Origin: Clostridia bacterium
GTDB taxonomy: Bacteria > Bacillota > Clostridia > Oscillospirales > Butyricicoccaceae
Direction: 5' to 3'
Assembly (NCBI GenBank): GCA_017455565.1
Contig: JAFSZV010000020.1
Span: 1-51,207, forward strand
Length of the DNA: 51,207 bases
The translations under genes and the position numbers were made by a program. The notes beneath the pieces were generated by a model. That model searched no databases and was not told the DNA's origin. It was given only the letters and a program-made list of their open reading frames with translations. Shown piece after piece: positions 5,918 to 15,245 of this stretch (its first letter is position 1; the number at the start of each line of letters is the position of its first letter).

Positions 5918-8743
5918 TTACGCAAGCTGCTCTGCCACCACGGCGGCGCAGCGGGCGCAAAGACCCTCCTCGTTATCGGTGACGGTGTGCTTCCAGCAGC
6001 GGGGGCACTTGACGCCTTTGGCCTCAGACACCAGCACGCGAACGCCCTCCAGCGGGGTCTCGGCGGCGGTTTCGTAAAGTGCCTTGTCCCCGGTCACTTC
6101 CACGTCGGAAACGATGAACACATCGGCCCACAGATCCGCGAAGCGCTCCTTCAGCTTACCGAGACAGGTCTCGCCCTCGGGCTTGCCGGTGACCAGCGTC
6201 ACATGGGCCTCCAGGCTCTTGCCGATGAGCTTTGCGGCCCGGGCCTCCTCCAGCTTGGCGTTGATGCCGTCGCGGAGCTGGATGAGCACGTCCCACTGCT
6301 GCATCTCGTCCTCGGAAAGGGCGTAGGCGTCAAAGGTGCCGTTCATCTCGTTGAGCAGGACGTTGCGGCCGTCGTCGGCCGCCTTGTGGGGCATGGCCAG
6401 CCAGATCTCGTCGCAGGTAAAGGCCAGAATGGGGGCGAACAGGCGGGTCATGGTATCCAGCACCAGCCAGAGCGCCGTCTGCGCGCTGCGGCGGGAAAGG
6501 CTGTTTTCCCCGTCGCAATACAGGCGGTCCTTGATGATATCCAGATAGAAGCTGGACAGATCCACCACACAGAAATCGTTGATGGCATGGGATACCACAT
6601 GGAATTCGTAGTTGTCGTAGGCTTCCAGCACACGGCGGGTCAGATCGTTGAGCCGGGTGACCATCCAGCGGTCCAGATGGAGCATCTCCTCCGGCGCGAC
6701 CGGATTGTCGGGATCAAAGCCCACCAGATTGTCCAGCATGAACTTGGCGGTGTTGCGGAACTTGAGATAGCTCTGGCTGAGCTGCTTGAAGATGTTCTCC
6801 GAGCACCGCACGTCCACGTGATAATCGGCCGAACCGGCCCACAGGCGCAGCAGGTCGGCGCCGTATTTCCCGATCATTTCCTTGGGATCGACGCCGTTGC
6901 CCAGGCTCTTGTGCATGGCGCGGCCCTCGCCGTCCACCGTCCAGCCGTGGGTCAGGCACTGTTTGAAGGGTGCGCCCTTGCCCAGCGCGCCCACGGCGGT
7001 GAGCACGGAAGCCTGGAACCAGCCGCGGTACTGATCCAGACCCTCGATATACAGATCGGCGGGCCAGAAGCCCTCATCCCGGTTCATGGAGGCAAAGTGG
7101 CTGGAGCCGGAATCAAACCAGCCGTCCAGCGTGTCGCTCTCCTTTCCAAAGCCGGCGGCCTTGCCGCAATGGGGGCAGGTGAAACCCGCGGGCAGGAGCT
7201 CCTCGGCAGTCCGGAGGAACCATGCGTTGGAACCTTCGGCCTCGAAACGCTTGGACACGGCGTCGATGGTGGCGTCGGTGACGATGGGCTCGCCGCAGTC
7301 TTTGCAGTAGAAGACGGGGATGGGCAGGCCCCATTTGCGCTGGCGGGAGATGCACCAGTCGGCCCGCTCGCGGATCATGGAGATGATGCGGTCCTTGCCC
7401 CATTCGGGCACCCAGCGCACCTGATCGCAGGCCTTGACGGCCTCGTCCTTAAAAGCGTCCACCGAGCAGAACCACTGGGGCGTGGCCCGGAAGATGACGG
7501 GCTTTTTGCAGCGCCAGCAGTGGGGATAGGAATGCACGATCTCCTCGCTGGCCAGCAGCGCGCCCAATTCCCGCAGGCGGGGCAGAACGTACTCGTTGGC
7601 CTTGGAGATGTGCACGCCGTTAAAGGCGTCGTCGGTCATAACGCCCCGCTCGTTCACCGGCACGGGAACGCCGATGTGGGTCTTGCCCGTGCGGTCATAG
7701 GTCTGGCAGATAAAGAAGTCCTCGGCGCCGAAGCCGGGCGCGGTGTGGACGCAGCCGGAGCCGGCGTCCAGCGTCACATGGTCGCCGTTGAGCACCACGG
7801 ACTCGATGCCGGACAGCAGCGGATGCCGCGCCGTCATCAGCTCAAAGGCGCTGCCGGGCAGCTTGGCCAGAACGGTATATTCCTCGATACCGGCGGCCTT
7901 GCAGACGCTCCCGGCCAGCTCGGACGCCACGATATAGACCTCGCCGCAGGGGACCTGCACCAGGCTGTAATCCAGATTGGCGTTGAGGCAGATGGCCCGG
8001 TTGCCGGGCAGCGTCCAGGGCGTGGTGGTCCAGATGACGAAATAGAGCTTGCTCAGATCACAATACTGCGCCAGCTTGCCTTGATCGTCCTTGAGGGGGA
8101 ACTTGACGAAAACGGTGGTGCAGGGGTCGTCCTGATACTCGATCTCGGCCTCCGCCAGCGCGGTTTCGTCGGAATAACACCAGTAAACGGGTTTTTTCCC
8201 TTTGTAAATATAACCTTTTTTGAACATCTCCCCAAAGATCTTGACCTCTTCCGCCTCAAAGGTGGGGTTCATGGTCTTGTAGGGATGTTCCCAGTCGCCG
8301 ATGACGCCCATGCGCTTAAAGCCCTCCATCTGCACGTCGATATAGTGCTGGGCGAACTCCTGGCAGGCCGAGCGGAACTCGGCGGGGGCCATCTCTTTGT
8401 GATTAAGCTTGTTTTTCTTGATGATGGCAGATTCGATGGGCATGCCGTGATTGTCCCATCCGGGGACAAAGGGCGTGTCGTACCCGCGCATGGCGTAAGA
8501 GCGGACGATAAAGTCCTTCAGCGCCTTGTTGAGGGCGTGACCCATGTGCAGATCGCCATTGGAGAAGGGCGGGCCGTCGTGGAGACTGAAGCGGGGCTTG
8601 CCCGCCTGCTTTTCCCGCAAAAGACGGTAAACGTCGATCTTCTGCCAATGCTCCAGCATCTCGGGCTCCCGCATGGGAAGGCCCGCCCGCATGGGAAAGC
8701 CGCTTTTCGGCATATTCAGCGTAGCTTTGTAATCCTGTGCCAT
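5918..8743 (-). CDS. ileS: Isoleucyl-tRNA synthetase
   Basis: A 941-residue class I synthetase that charges tRNA-Ile and edits valine. The HIGH signature appears as GDLHMGHALNK (about 65-75). The editing (CP1) domain with TTTPWTLPGNRAIC follows. The KMSKS loop reads AMHKSLGN, a variant with HKS in place of SKS that I believe is common in Clostridia. The C-terminal zinc ribbon CPRCWKH ... CARC is complete. Length is normal. AAGGAGA lies upstream of the ATG. It is the last gene of sepF-yggT-divIVA-ileS. The 154-bp leader after divIVA holds a GC-rich hairpin but no T-box, which is notable for a Firmicutes ileS. Confidence 0.97.
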   Translation of the reverse strand: MAQDYKATLNMPKSGFPMRAGLPMREPEMLEHWQKIDVYRLLREKQAGKPRFSLHDGPPFSNGDLHMGHALNKALKDFIVRSYAMRGYDTPFVPGWDNHGMPIESAIIKKNKLNHKEMAPAEFRSACQEFAQHYIDVQMEGFKRMGVIGDWEHPYKTMNPTFEAEEVKIFGEMFKKGYIYKGKKPVYWCYSDETALAEAEIEYQDDPCTTVFVKFPLKDDQGKLAQYCDLSKLYFVIWTTTPWTLPGNRAICLNANLDYSLVQVPCGEVYIVASELAGSVCKAAGIEEYTVLAKLPGSAFELMTARHPLLSGIESVVLNGDHVTLDAGSGCVHTAPGFGAEDFFICQTYDRTGKTHIGVPVPVNERGVMTDDAFNGVHISKANEYVLPRLRELGALLASEEIVHSYPHCWRCKKPVIFRATPQWFCSVDAFKDEAVKACDQVRWVPEWGKDRIISMIRERADWCISRQRKWGLPIPVFYCKDCGEPIVTDATIDAVSKRFEAEGSNAWFLRTAEELLPAGFTCPHCGKAAGFGKESDTLDGWFDSGSSHFASMNRDEGFWPADLYIEGLDQYRGWFQASVLTAVGALGKGAPFKQCLTHGWTVDGEGRAMHKSLGNGVDPKEMIGKYGADLLRLWAGSADYHVDVRCSENIFKQLSQSYLKFRNTAKFMLDNLVGFDPDNPVAPEEMLHLDRWMVTRLNDLTRRVLEAYDNYEFHVVSHAINDFCVVDLSSFYLDIIKDRLYCDGENSLSRRSAQTALWLVLDTMTRLFAPILAFTCDEIWLAMPHKAADDGRNVLLNEMNGTFDAYALSEDEMQQWDVLIQLRDGINAKLEEARAAKLIGKSLEAHVTLVTGKPEGETCLGKLKERFADLWADVFIVSDVEVTGDKALYETAAETPLEGVRVLVSEAKGVKCPRCWKHTVTDNEEGLCARCAAVVAEQLA

Positions 8744-8761
8744 TCTTCTTTATCTCCTTGC

Positions 8762-8788
8762 CGCGCAGAGCGGCTGCCGCTCTGCGGA
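8762..8788 (-). promoter_or_regulatory. Hairpin just upstream of the ileS ribosome binding site
   Basis: CGCAGAGCGG and CCGCTCTGCG form a 10-bp GC-rich stem with a 3-nt loop, ending about 10 nt before the AAGGAG of ileS. No T tract follows on the minus strand, so it is not an intrinsic terminator. It could be an mRNA-stability or processing element between divIVA and ileS. The function is not shown by the sequence. Confidence 0.4.
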
Positions 8789-8897
8789 AATGTTGGGTCC
8801 CATTCAAGGGCAAAGGCAGCGGGCAGATGCCCGCCGCCTGAATATCCCGCGCGCCGGACAATCGCCGTGCGGCCACGGGGACAGAGCCAGAGGCGGT

Positions 8898-9695
8898 TTA
8901 TTTTCCTTCCTCGGGCTCTTCAAAGTTTTTTCCGAAGCGAAGGTCGTCGAAATCAAACCGGGGCTTTGGCGTGTAGGGGCTGTCGCCATAGATCCGGGCG
9001 GTGTCGCTCTTGGGATCGGGGGCGAAGGGATCGTCTTCCTCTTCGGTCTCCGGCTCGCCCAGCGTCTCCATCGCCGTGTCCTCTGCCTGTTCGCTCACGG
9101 CAGTAAACATCTGGGTCGCATCGACTGCGGGTGCGTCTGGCTCCTCTTCGTCAGAAATAGCGCGAAAGATCTGAGTCTCCTCTACTGCGGGCGCGTCGGG
9201 CGCTTCCTTCTCCGCGGGGCACGCTTCGCCAGCTCTCGCATCCTCAGACAGAGCCAAAACCTGCTCCATCTGACGGATGCCCTGCTCCATGGCCTTGCGG
9301 ATGCGGACAGCGTAAGCGGCGTTGGCTTTTTTGGCTGCCTCCAGCTGGCGCTGAGCCTCCTCTGCCGCGTCCTGCATGTCCACAGCCTGACGCGACGCCG
9401 CCGTGCGGGCATCCCGCAGGATGCGCTCGGCCTCAGCCTCGGCGCGGCTGACGGTGTCTCTGGCCGACATCTGGGCGTTATACAGCGTCTTTCGCAGATC
9501 CTCGTCCACGGTGCGGTATTCCTCCAGCTTATCCACCAGAACGCGCATCTTGGCCTTCAGCGCGGCGTTCTCTTTATAAAGAGAAGAATAATCGTTGAGC
9601 ACCGTGTCCAAAAACTGGTCGATCTGGCCCATATCATAGCCGCCGAAAACGGCTTTTTCAAATTTTTGATCTTGAATCTCCTGCGGTGTAAGCAT
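8898..9695 (-). CDS. divIVA: DivIVA-domain cell-division/polar growth protein
   Basis: A 265-residue protein. The N-terminal DivIVA lipid-binding domain is clear (TPQEIQDQKFEKAVFGGYDM, then GQIDQFLDTVLNDY). It is followed by a long coiled coil (about 35-160) rich in Ala, Glu, Arg and Gln. The C-terminal third is acidic and low in complexity (two copies of an E-x-QIF/DATQMF-like segment), with a final FDFDDLRFGKNF. DivIVA proteins oligomerise on negatively curved membrane at septa and poles. The neighbours sepF and yggT support a division role. A GGGGGG-type site lies before the ATG. The acidic tail is probably disordered and may be a partner-binding or phosphorylation region. Confidence 0.9.
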   Translation of the reverse strand: MLTPQEIQDQKFEKAVFGGYDMGQIDQFLDTVLNDYSSLYKENAALKAKMRVLVDKLEEYRTVDEDLRKTLYNAQMSARDTVSRAEAEAERILRDARTAASRQAVDMQDAAEEAQRQLEAAKKANAAYAVRIRKAMEQGIRQMEQVLALSEDARAGEACPAEKEAPDAPAVEETQIFRAISDEEEPDAPAVDATQMFTAVSEQAEDTAMETLGEPETEEEDDPFAPDPKSDTARIYGDSPYTPKPRFDFDDLRFGKNFEEPEEGK

Positions 9696-9721
9696 AGTTT
9701 ACCCCCCTCATTTCTAAGCGC

Positions 9722-9988
9722 TCAAAACAGCCCGCGCACCAGGCTCAGCACGATCCATGCCGCCAAAAAGGAAAGATCCAACGGAAAGCGGTCCATCCCG
9801 GGAATCTTATACAGCAGCCTCCGGAACGGATCGATGATCGGATCCACCAGCGAGCAGATGATCTGATAAGCCCGGCTCTCCCGCAACTGCGGGATCCAAG
9901 ACATGATTACCATGACCAGCATCAGGATCTGCAGGCAGTCGAGCAGCAGAATCACCACCCGGCGGATCACATATGTCATGCCAAACAA
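9722..9988 (-). CDS. YggT-family membrane protein
   Basis: An 88-residue protein with two hydrophobic segments (about 5-28 and 66-86) separated by a polar linker. It has the YggT motif SWIPQLRESRAY and VDPIIDPFRRLLYKIPG. YggT (YlmG) proteins lie next to sepF in many Gram-positive bacteria and are implicated in division or envelope functions, but their exact activity is not established. It begins 13 bp after the sepF stop and is followed by divIVA after 26 bp, a conserved arrangement. Confidence 0.88.
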   Translation of the reverse strand: MFGMTYVIRRVVILLLDCLQILMLVMVIMSWIPQLRESRAYQIICSLVDPIIDPFRRLLYKIPGMDRFPLDLSFLAAWIVLSLVRGLF

Positions 9989-10001
9989 ATGAAACCTCCG
10001 A

Positions 10002-10466
10002 TCAGATGTAAAGGCCGTTGTTTTCCAGCTCGTCGATCAGATCGCCCAAAATGTCCACATTATAGGGTGTGATGATAAAGGTGCTGTTGGCCACCTTTTT
10101 AATCTTGCCGTCCTGCGCGTAGGTCACGCCGCTAAGGAAGTCCACCAGGCGGCGGGCAACGTCTTTGTTGGTCTGCTCCAGATTGAGCACGACGGTGCGC
10201 TTTTCCCGCAGGTGATCGGCCACGTCCACGGCGTTTTCAAACTTCTCGGGCTTGACCAGGACCACCGAAAGCTGCGTGGTGGCGTTGATGTTAACCACCT
10301 TGTTGCTGCCGGCGCTACGGCGGAAATCGGTCATGGGGATGCTGTTGTCCTCTTCGGTCTTGACGGCGCGGCTGCGTCCGGGATTGCCGACGGCCTCCAG
10401 CTCTTCCTCTTCGTCTTCCTCATCCTCGCCCTTGGCCCAGCGCTTGAGATCGTCCATAAAACTCAT
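10002..10466 (-). CDS. sepF: SepF, FtsZ-anchoring division protein
   Basis: A 154-residue protein from ATG 10466, which follows AAAGGAG by 7 nt. The frame is open upstream, but that extension spans the promoter at 10548-10576. The N terminus MSFMDDLKRWAKG is the amphipathic membrane-targeting helix. Residues 18-30 form a run of Asp/Glu and the linker is disordered. From about residue 65 the SepF core begins (VVLVKPEKFENAVDVADHLR, then RRLVDFLSGVTYAQDG and FIITPYNVDIL). SepF polymerises and tethers FtsZ to the membrane. First gene of the sepF-yggT-divIVA-ileS operon. Confidence 0.93.
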   Translation of the reverse strand: MSFMDDLKRWAKGEDEEDEEEELEAVGNPGRSRAVKTEEDNSIPMTDFRRSAGSNKVVNINATTQLSVVLVKPEKFENAVDVADHLREKRTVVLNLEQTNKDVARRLVDFLSGVTYAQDGKIKKVANSTFIITPYNVDILGDLIDELENNGLYI

Positions 10467-10547
10467 AGAAAAGCTCCTTTCGCTAATGTGCCCGTCCGGC
10501 GGGCATGCGCCGTTCAGACATCTTTTTTCACGGTCTATATCTATTTT

Positions 10548-10576
10548 ATTATGCCGTTTTTTATCCGGCATGTCAA
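10548..10576 (-). promoter_or_regulatory. Promoter of the sepF-yggT-divIVA-ileS operon
   Basis: On the minus strand TTGACA (10576-10571) and CATAAT (10553-10548) are separated by 17 bp. The start of transcription would be near 10541, giving a 75-nt leader to sepF. No terminator separates it from the hlyD-like gene upstream, so read-through is also possible. Confidence 0.7.
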
Positions 10577-10609
10577 CAGTTTCCTTGCGTTTCGGCGCTT
10601 CTTTACGCC

Positions 10610-11818
10610 TTATTTTCGATGGACGACCTGATTTTCCTCCAACCCGCTGCCCTGAACGATGATCCTGTCGTAGCGGTAAAGCCCGGCCTTGGCCGATTCG
10701 GCGGTGGGAACGAGATAATAGCTTTCGGTCTGATACACCCACGACACCGGCTTGAAGACAACCACGCTGCCGTCGAGCACATAAACGCCCCAGCGCCCGT
10801 CGTTCTGCCGCAGGGCGCGGGCCGGGACCTTAAGACCGGTGTAAACATGGGTGATGATGTCGATATCCTGCCGACGGGCGGTGAGATACTCCGGATTCAT
10901 CCGGTCGCTTTTCAGCACCAGAACGGCCCGTCCGTCGTCACAGGTCTGAAGCCGGACGATATCCGCGGTGATCTCGCCGCCGCCCAACTCGGGAAAACTG
11001 ACCCGCGCCGTGCCGCGCTGTTGCAGCACAGTGGCCTGTTCCGCCGTCAACGCCGCCGCGTAATACCAGCAAAAGCCGGTAGTTACCGTGCCGACGCCTT
11101 CTCCCTCCGCCACCGGAGCCAGCTGCTCCAGCATATCGGGGGTGATCCCGTCCAGCATATCGGGGGTCAGGACAGTTTCATAACCATCGGTGCCGCTGAC
11201 AAAATAACCCGAGGTCGGCGCTTTCAACCGGCTGCTGCCGGAAAGGACCTGCTTCTGCTCCTCGTCGATCCGGCCCTTTAGCTCACTGATGCGCGATTCA
11301 AAGACCTCACGGTCGGCCTCGCTGCCGCTGCGGCTGACGATGAGCTGCTGCACGGCGGCGTAATCCCCGCCGATGCGGGAGGGGTCGCCCTGCGCCAGCG
11401 CCGCCGCGATGGCCGTCATATCGTCAAAGATCAGCTGATCCAGCTTGGCGCTGTCGGTTCCGCTGGTGAGCATGGAATAGGCGTATTCCATCGCGGACAG
11501 GCGATCCTGGAGGACGCGGACCGAATCATAGGTCCTGCGGGCGCCGTCGTCGTTGAAAAAAACGGCGATGTTTTGGCCCTTGGAGACCTTTTCCCCGTCG
11601 CTCACCAGATATTCGGCGGAAAAGCCGGTCTCACCCTCCACTACGGTCTGTCCGCGGATAAACCATCCGGTGGCTGAGATCTTGTCCTCCACCGTCACCT
11701 CCAGCGCGTCCACCGTCCGGATCTGCCGGGTCAGATTTTCGATCACCTGATAGCCGGTGTAGCCCATAAGGACCGCCAACAGCAGCACGGTGAGAAGGAT
11801 GCTGATTTTACGTTTCAT
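10610..11818 (-). CDS. HlyD/membrane-fusion-like envelope protein
   Basis: A 402-residue protein with one N-terminal membrane anchor ([20 protein letters not shown]) and an extracytoplasmic remainder. It has a biotinyl-lipoyl-like segment ([20 protein letters not shown], with QNIAVFF), a helical hairpin, and a second barrel half ([15 protein letters not shown]). This is the HlyD/membrane fusion protein layout. No partner ABC or RND transporter is adjacent. In Clostridia such a gene often lies beside sepF, so a division or envelope role is possible, but this is inference. Its start overlaps the end of hfq by 11 bp. Last gene of the miaB-mutS-mutL-miaA-hfq run. Confidence 0.75.
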   Translation of the reverse strand: MKRKISILLTVLLLAVLMGYTGYQVIENLTRQIRTVDALEVTVEDKISATGWFIRGQTVVEGETGFSAEYLVSDGEKVSKGQNIAVFFNDDGARRTYDSVRVLQDRLSAMEYAYSMLTSGTDSAKLDQLIFDDMTAIAAALAQGDPSRIGGDYAAVQQLIVSRSGSEADREVFESRISELKGRIDEEQKQVLSGSSRLKAPTSGYFVSGTDGYETVLTPDMLDGITPDMLEQLAPVAEGEGVGTVTTGFCWYYAAALTAEQATVLQQRGTARVSFPELGGGEITADIVRLQTCDDGRAVLVLKSDRMNPEYLTARRQDIDIITHVYTGLKVPARALRQNDGRWGVYVLDGSVVVFKPVSWVYQTESYYLVPTAESAKAGLYRYDRIIVQGSGLEENQVVHRK

Positions 11819-12083
11819 ATGTACTCCTAACAGAGGGCGGACGCTCCGTGCGGTCTTCCTGCCACGTCCGCAGCGGGCGCTGGGGGATGATGGTGGAGAT
11901 GGCGTGCTTGTAGACCAGATACTGCTTCCCCTCGTAATGGAGCAGTACGGTAAAGCCGTCGAACGCTGTGATCACGCCCTTCTGCTGAAATCCGTTGGTA
12001 AGAAAGACGGTCAGCGGCATCCGCTCGCGCCGCGCCTCATTCAAAAATGTGTCCTGTAAATTGCTTTTGTTTCTGTTTTCCAT
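11808..12083 (-). CDS. hfq: RNA chaperone Hfq
   Basis: A 91-residue protein from ATG 12083 with GGGGAG upstream. The Sm1 motif ([20 protein letters not shown], then [17 protein letters not shown]) and the Sm2 motif [13 protein letters not shown] (Hfq signature Y/F-KHA) are complete. The hexameric ring pairs small RNAs with mRNAs. The C-terminal tail after residue 72 is short, basic and proline-rich. It follows miaA, as in many bacteria (miaA-hfq pair). Its 3' end overlaps the next start codon, suggesting translational coupling. Confidence 0.95.
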   Translation of the reverse strand: MENRNKSNLQDTFLNEARRERMPLTVFLTNGFQQKGVITAFDGFTVLLHYEGKQYLVYKHAISTIIPQRPLRTWQEDRTERPPSVRSTYET

Positions 12084-12099
12084 GGTGACTCCCCTTTTC

Positions 12100-13056
12100 T
12101 CAGGTTTTTTCGTCACCAGTATAGCCGCGTGTCCGCAAATATTCTGTCGATTCCTGCAAAATACTGTTCAAATCGGAATCTTCCTTTCGAACAATCCACC
12201 GGATCCGCTTGTCCCGCCGGAACCAGGTAAGTTGGCGCTTGGCGTAGTTGCGGGATTTTTGCCGGATCTGGTCCGCCGCCTCCTCCAGCGTGGCCGCGCC
12301 GCGGAAATAATCGGTCAATTCCTTATAGCCGATGGCCTGGGCTGCCGTCCCCGTTAAAAGCCCCTCGTCCAAAAGGGCGCGCACCTCGCGTAAAAGCCCC
12401 TGTTCCAGCATCTCGTCCACCCGGCGGTCGATACGCTCATAGAGCAGCGACCGGGGCTCGGTTGTCAGCCCCAGCATCACCGCGTCGAAACGGGGCGGGC
12501 GCATTTGCGTTCGCAGATTGTGGGCCGTGATGGTTTCGCCGGTGGCCCGAAAAACCTCCAGCGCCCGCAGAATGCGGCGCTTGTCGTTGATATGGAGCCG
12601 CGCCGCGCTGTCCGGATCCACGGCGCGAAGCTGCTCCAGCATCCGTTCCGGGCCGTTTTGCTCCCATTCCGCCGCCAGCTCGTCCCGCAGGCCGGAGTCC
12701 GCGCCGCAGGGCTGATAACCCGCGCCGCGGATGAGCCCGTCGATATACAGGCCCGTCCCGCCGCATACGATGGGGACGTTCCCCCTGGCAAGAATGCCGT
12801 CCACACAGTCGCCCGCCTCCTCGGCATAGCGGGAGACCGAATACTGCTCGCCCGGGCCGGTCACGTCCAGCATATGATGAGGGACGCCGCTCCTCTCTTC
12901 CGCAGTTGGCTTGGCGGTGCCGATGTCCATGCGACGGTAGATTTGCATGGAGTCCGCCGACACCACCTCTCCGTCCAACCGTTTTGCCAGCGCAACGGAA
13001 AGCGCCGTTTTTCCGGAGGCCGTCGGTCCACAGATTACAACAATCTTCCCGCTCAT
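12100..13056 (-). CDS. miaA: tRNA dimethylallyltransferase
   Basis: A 318-residue enzyme that adds the isopentenyl group to A37 of tRNAs reading UNN codons. The P-loop [11 protein letters not shown] is at residues 10-20. Then follow the [16 protein letters not shown] and [11 protein letters not shown] motifs of the family and the C-terminal Q-x-x-W-F (RQLTWFRRD). The product is the substrate of MiaB, encoded three genes upstream in the same operon. Its ATG overlaps the mutL stop by 4 bp (ATGA), and hfq begins 16 bp after it. Confidence 0.97.
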   Translation of the reverse strand: MSGKIVVICGPTASGKTALSVALAKRLDGEVVSADSMQIYRRMDIGTAKPTAEERSGVPHHMLDVTGPGEQYSVSRYAEEAGDCVDGILARGNVPIVCGGTGLYIDGLIRGAGYQPCGADSGLRDELAAEWEQNGPERMLEQLRAVDPDSAARLHINDKRRILRALEVFRATGETITAHNLRTQMRPPRFDAVMLGLTTEPRSLLYERIDRRVDEMLEQGLLREVRALLDEGLLTGTAAQAIGYKELTDYFRGAATLEEAADQIRQKSRNYAKRQLTWFRRDKRIRWIVRKEDSDLNSILQESTEYLRTRGYTGDEKT

Positions 13057-14993
13057 AAGATGCGTTTGAACAGCTTTTCCAGCTGATAACGGGAAAGATA
13101 AGTGACGCAGGGCCGCCCATGAGGGCAGTTCCGCACATTGGAATCAGCCAGAACGGCTTCGGCAAACTGCTGCAGCTCCTGCGCGTCCGTATCCATGCCC
13201 GCCTTGACAGCGGCCTTGCAGCTGATACTTTTGAGCAGATCGTCCAGCAGCTCGTTGTCCGCTCCCCGGTGGGACAAAAGCCGCGCGCCAATCTCCGAAA
13301 GGACGAAGGGGATATCCTGCTCGTCCAGATACATGGGGGCTTCCCGCACCAGAAGCGCGCCGCGTCCGAAATCCTCCACGCCGAAGCCCGCTTGCCGGAG
13401 TAGCTCAGCGTGCTCCAGACAAGCGTCCTTTTCCACTTGGCTCAGCGTCACCGTTTTAGGTGAAAGCAAAAGCTGCGGCGCCTGCCCGTCCAGACCGGCC
13501 TTGATGCGGTTAAAGAGCATCCGCTCGTGCGCGGCGTGCTTGTCGATAAGCCAGAGGCCGTCCTTGTCTTCGGCAATGACATAGGTGCGAAACACCTCGC
13601 CCAGCACCCGCACCTGAAGCGTCTGGGGTTCGGCCTCTTCGGGTTTTGAAGGCTCAAACTCGGCTGGCCGCGCCGGTTCGGCGGGCGTTTCCGCTGGTTT
13701 TGGCTCCTCGGCGGACGCCAAGGGAACCTCCTGCTTCACCGGATCAAAGGCCATGGGGTCGATCACCGGCTCCACCAGCGGCGGAAGCTTGTCCATGGCG
13801 GGCGAAGCGCCGGATTTGGTCTGATAGGGCATGGCGGCGGGCTGCTTCTGGGCTACGGCGGCGTGAGCGGTCTGATAGGTTTCGGCAAAGGTGGGGACTT
13901 TTCCCCTGCCGTCCACATGGAGATTCATCTTCTGCTGTCCGGCGGTGAGATGATCCTCCCGTGGAACCAGCAAATTGGGCTTTTGTCGCAGTTCCTCCAG
14001 CTCTCCATTGGCCTCCAGCGCCGCCGCCACGCTCTGATACACGGCGGAAAAGACCTCTTTTTCGCGGGAGAACTTAACCTCCAGCTTGGCGGGATGGACA
14101 TTGACGTCCACTGCGGAAAGGTTGAGCCGCAGATCCAGATAGCAGACGGGATAGCGCCCCGTCATGATCCGCCCCTTGTAAGCCTCCTCCACGGCGGCCG
14201 ACAGCAGGCGGGAATGGATGTAGCGTCCATTGATGTAAAAGGCCTGCTGAGCGCGGGTAGCTCGGGTGACCTCGGCAGGAGAAATAAAGCCGGAAACGGT
14301 GATCTCCCCAAAGGCGCCGGAGATGGCCAGCAGCGACCCCGCAAGATCCCGCCCGCCGCAGGCATAAATGGCCGAGCGCATCTTGCCGTCGCCCGGCGTG
14401 GAAAAAATCTCGCGTCCGTCGCGGATCAGGCGGAAGGCCACCTGGGGATGGGAAATGGCGATCTGGGCCGCCGCCGATTCGGCATAGGCGGCTTCAGTAG
14501 CGTCTTTTTTGAGAAATTTGGCCCTGGCGGGGACGTTGAAAAACAGATCCCGCACCACTACGGTGGTGCCCTGCGGACAGCCGGTCTCGCCATAGCCGGT
14601 CTCTTTCCCCCCCTCGATGGTGATCTGCACGCCTGCGTCATAGTGCCTGGTGCGGGTAAACAGATCCACCCGGGAAACGGCGGCGATGGCCGCCAGCGCT
14701 TCGCCCCGGAAGCCCAGCGTCCCGATGGCCGAAAGCTCGCTCTCGCGCCGAAGCTTGCTGGTGGCGTGGCGCAAGAAGGCCGTTCGGACATCCTCGGGCA
14801 GGATGCCGCTCCCGTCGTCGGTGACACGGAGATAGGCGATTCCCCCGTGGCGAAGCTCCACTGTCACATGCTTCGCCCCCGCGTCAACGGCATTTTCCAG
14901 CAATTCTTTGACCACCGAACCGGGCCGTTCCACCACCTCGCCCGCGGCGATCAGGTTGGCCAGTTGAGGTGACATTTGATAGATCTGTGCCAT
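13053..14993 (-). CDS. mutL: DNA mismatch repair protein MutL
   Basis: A 646-residue mismatch-repair ATPase. The GHKL motifs are LLENAVDAGAKH, DDGSGI and GFRGEALAAIAA near the N terminus. A proline-rich linker (about 350-450) joins a C-terminal dimerisation/endonuclease domain. That domain has DKHAAHERMLFN, CKAAVKAGM and CPHGRPC. Endonuclease-type MutLs usually read DQHA-x2-E-x4-E. Here the last acidic residue is Asn, so the metal site may be altered. The 253 bp between mutS and mutL include a duplicated mutS tail. It overlaps miaA by 4 bp. Confidence 0.96.
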   Translation of the reverse strand: MAQIYQMSPQLANLIAAGEVVERPGSVVKELLENAVDAGAKHVTVELRHGGIAYLRVTDDGSGILPEDVRTAFLRHATSKLRRESELSAIGTLGFRGEALAAIAAVSRVDLFTRTRHYDAGVQITIEGGKETGYGETGCPQGTTVVVRDLFFNVPARAKFLKKDATEAAYAESAAAQIAISHPQVAFRLIRDGREIFSTPGDGKMRSAIYACGGRDLAGSLLAISGAFGEITVSGFISPAEVTRATRAQQAFYINGRYIHSRLLSAAVEEAYKGRIMTGRYPVCYLDLRLNLSAVDVNVHPAKLEVKFSREKEVFSAVYQSVAAALEANGELEELRQKPNLLVPREDHLTAGQQKMNLHVDGRGKVPTFAETYQTAHAAVAQKQPAAMPYQTKSGASPAMDKLPPLVEPVIDPMAFDPVKQEVPLASAEEPKPAETPAEPARPAEFEPSKPEEAEPQTLQVRVLGEVFRTYVIAEDKDGLWLIDKHAAHERMLFNRIKAGLDGQAPQLLLSPKTVTLSQVEKDACLEHAELLRQAGFGVEDFGRGALLVREAPMYLDEQDIPFVLSEIGARLLSHRGADNELLDDLLKSISCKAAVKAGMDTDAQELQQFAEAVLADSNVRNCPHGRPCVTYLSRYQLEKLFKRIL

Positions 14994-15041
14994 GCTTGCT
15001 CCCTTCCGGCGGCGGGACGCGCCGCCCTGTGTGCGTGAATG

Positions 15042-15115
15042 CTCAGCTTTCCTTTGCCTTTTTGCTCAATTGGTACAGCAGCCCTAATGCCTCGATCGGG
15101 CTCAGCGTGTCCGGC
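15042..15115. repeat. 74-bp direct repeat, copy of the mutS 3' end
   Basis: These 74 bp are identical to 15246-15319 (offset 204 bp). They include the last 23 codons of mutS and its stop codon, placed in the mutS-mutL intergenic region. Confidence 0.9.
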
Positions 15116-15245
15116 ATTCCCCGCAAAGGCAGCGCTTTTGCGGGGACCCCGTTTTATTTTGCTTCGGTCGGGCTTTCCCGCCCTCCCTGCGCACACGGCG
15201 GCACCCGCCGCCGCGGCACTTTGCGCCGTATCCTCTTTCGCCGGA

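Noticed and set aside
5987..9106. A 1039-codon open frame on the plus strand opposite ileS and divIVA
   Set aside because: It mirrors the codon pattern of GC-rich ileS, is Gly/Ala/His/Val-rich with no recognisable domain and no ribosome binding site. It is a shadow frame.
15119..15145. CCCCGCAAA / TTTTGCGGGG hairpin after mutS as a terminator
   Set aside because: No T tract follows on the minus strand and mutL is clearly in the same operon direction.
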